Source: an uncultured Cellvibrio sp. (GTDB taxonomy: Bacteria > Pseudomonadota > Gammaproteobacteria > Pseudomonadales > Cellvibrionaceae). From it: a DNA stretch of 7,663 nt. The translations under genes were made by a program, and so were the position numbers. Below the pieces are notes generated by a model. It was given only the letters and a program-made list of their open reading frames with translations. It had not been told where the DNA came from and did no database searches. This document shows positions 6,337-7,663 of the stretch, one piece after another. The stretch is taken from the NCBI GenBank assembly GCA_946482345.1, contig CAMLRJ010000154.1, positions 1 through 7,663 of the forward strand, in the 5' to 3' direction. Position 1 is the first letter of the stretch. The number at the start of each line of letters is the position of its first letter.

Positions 6337-7663
6337 ATGAAAACATTGTTTAGCTATTTTCTTGCGACCCTTTTTACGTTGACATTCAGCATTCCGGTAA
6401 TGGCGGGCGTATTGGATGTATTTCGAAATGCCGATGGCTCAACACGTTGGCAATATGTAGCCAATTTTTCCAGTGGTGTATTGATTATTATTTTATCGAT
6501 TACGATTTTATTTTTGATTTTTGCACAGCGACGCTTATCCAAATCCAATCGTGAATTGCGCGATATGAAAGCAACATTGGAAGACCGTGTCGCCAAACGT
6601 ACTGCGGTTTTACAAGAAACAACCGAACAATTACAAAATCGCGAAGCCTATATCACCAATATTGTCGATTCAATGCCATTGATGTTAATTGGTTTGAATG
6701 AAAAGCTGGAAATTACACAGTGGAATCGCGTTGCTGAAGAAATTACCGGTAGACCACTCAATGTGGTACTCGGAAAAAATTTGTGGGAAGTTTACCCCGC
6801 AATTACTTTCACACCCGAGCAAGTAAAAGCAGTGTTTGACTCAAAAGAAACCACTACCATCAAACACAGCCAGCAAGGTCAATACAGTTTTGATATTACG
6901 TTTTATTCATTGCACAACAAAAATGAATCAGGACTTGTAATATTGATTGATGATGTGACCAAACAAGTCAAGGCAGAAACCAAATTGGCCGAACGCGACA
7001 AAATTTCTGCAATGGGCGAGCTGGCATCGGCTATGGCATTTGATATCAACTCACCTTTACAAAATATTTCTACTTCATTGTCAGCCACCAAAGAACAATT
7101 AACCCAACTTCCGGAAGACACCAAATCATTGTTAATTTCTACTATCAACACCGCCGAAAAAAGTCGGCAACAAGCATCGGCGATTGCCAATAATTTATTG
7201 GAGTTAGCACATAGCCACCGCGATGAAAAACAACTGGCTGATTTACGCCCGGTGATGGATAACGCGATTGAACTGACAAGAAAATTATTCTCGGATATTG
7301 ATGGTTTTACATTCGAATCGATTAAAGTTTCCCGACAATACAGTGAAAAAGTGACCAGCGTTTCCTGTTTTGCAGCCGAATTATCACAAGTGTTTGTGCG
7401 TTTATTGCGTAGTTCTTTTTATGCACTCAAAGCTATAGAGAACACCAAGTCGCCCGAAATTCACATCGAAATCAGTGAGTTTTTTGATTCGCTTTGGATC
7501 AAAGTTAGGCACAACGGCAAATGTTTATCCGCCGATGAACAACTGGACATATTCCAACCTTACTTTGCCATTAATGCCGACGATAACACCTACCCTGTAG
7601 AGCAACGGTTATCCTATTCTTATTTCATCATCACCAATCACCACCGCGGACACATGGCAGTGA
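6337..7663 (+). CDS. Membrane PAS-domain pseudo-histidine kinase, 3' end cut by window edge
   Basis: An open frame of 442 codons without a stop runs to the window end. Start ATG 6337 has GAAG 8 bases upstream. Residues 4-24 are a signal or first membrane helix, 25-44 a short periplasmic stretch, 45-64 a second helix, and 65-107 a charged coiled-coil linker (LEDRVAKRT). A PAS domain spans about 103-207 and a dimerisation helix pair about 214-295. A GHKL-like ATPase domain runs from about 300 onward. Each catalytic mark is altered. The H-box reads AMGELASAMAFDINSPLQNI (225-244), with F235 where His is expected. The N-box RLLRSSFYAL (355-364) has S359 for Asn. G1 reads VRHNGKC (390-396), with H392 for Asp and C396 for Gly. 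The glycine-rich G2 loop is gone. The fold appears retained, so a scaffold, sensor or regulatory role is more likely than phosphotransfer. Its relation to the NAD genes is unknown. Confidence 0.85.
   Translation, partial: MKTLFSYFLATLFTLTFSIPVMAGVLDVFRNADGSTRWQYVANFSSGVLIIILSITILFLIFAQRRLSKSNRELRDMKATLEDRVAKRTAVLQETTEQLQNREAYITNIVDSMPLMLIGLNEKLEITQWNRVAEEITGRPLNVVLGKNLWEVYPAITFTPEQVKAVFDSKETTTIKHSQQGQYSFDITFYSLHNKNESGLVILIDDVTKQVKAETKLAERDKISAMGELASAMAFDINSPLQNISTSLSATKEQLTQLPEDTKSLLISTINTAEKSRQQASAIANNLLELAHSHRDEKQLADLRPVMDNAIELTRKLFSDIDGFTFESIKVSRQYSEKVTSVSCFAAELSQVFVRLLRSSFYALKAIENTKSPEIHIEISEFFDSLWIKVRHNGKCLSADEQLDIFQPYFAINADDNTYPVEQRLSYSYFIITNHHRGHMAV

Noticed and set aside
7021..7080. 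Sequencing or frameshift error explaining the missing kinase His
   Set aside because: The frame and the surrounding H-box residues are correct on both sides of Phe, and a single indel cannot explain independent changes at the N, G1 and G2 motifs.
6354..7190. Minus-strand open frames (6354-6596, 6903-7190) within the kinase-like gene
   Set aside because: Antisense to the 442-codon frame, whose membrane, PAS and DHp segments are recognisable throughout.
1..7663. CRISPR arrays, tRNA or rRNA genes, insertion sequences, attachment sites
   Set aside because: No regularly spaced repeats, cloverleaf-like segments, transposase motifs or terminal inverted repeats were found. The window is almost fully coding.

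Overview
This is a compact, A+T-leaning Gram-negative chromosomal segment devoted mostly to NAD salvage and its control. A TonB-dependent outer-membrane receptor shows a diderm host. The pairing of an NrtR-type repressor with a fused NMN adenylyltransferase/Nudix enzyme fits a gammaproteobacterium, perhaps a marine or soil Cellvibrionales/Alteromonadales-type organism. That placement is an inference from gene content and style, not a match to a known genome.

Layout. Positions 1-5364 hold five genes on the minus strand, in transcription order: nadM-Nudix (5364-4309), an ADP-ribosylglycohydrolase (4250-3336), a TonB-dependent receptor (3333-1354), the inner-membrane transporter pnuC (1357-731), and an HTH-less NadR that runs off the left edge (741-1). 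The last four are very tight (2-base gap, then 4-base and 11-base overlaps), so they are almost certainly one operon. A 58-base gap separates them from nadM-Nudix, with no terminator visible. From 5365 to 5544 lies a divergent control region with several short dyads and a tandem repeat. To its right on the plus strand are nrtR (5545-6285) and, after 51 bases, a membrane-anchored PAS/histidine-kinase-like protein (6337 to the right edge, incomplete).

How the genes fit together. The receptor would carry a scarce NAD precursor, most likely nicotinamide riboside or a nucleotide form, across the outer membrane. PnuC would take the riboside across the inner membrane, and NadR would phosphorylate and adenylylate it to NAD. 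NadM-Nudix supplies a second NMN adenylyltransferase and an ADP-ribose pyrophosphatase. The glycohydrolase can release ADP-ribose, which is both a Nudix substrate and, in characterised NrtR proteins, the ligand that releases the repressor from DNA. NrtR keeps the Nudix fold but has lost catalytic acidic residues, so it should sense rather than hydrolyse.

The least expected item is the rightmost gene. It is an uninterrupted 442-codon reading frame with the full architecture of a sensor kinase, but the phospho-accepting histidine is phenylalanine and the N, G1 and G2 ATP-binding motifs are all degraded. This looks like a pseudo-histidine kinase kept for a non-catalytic role.
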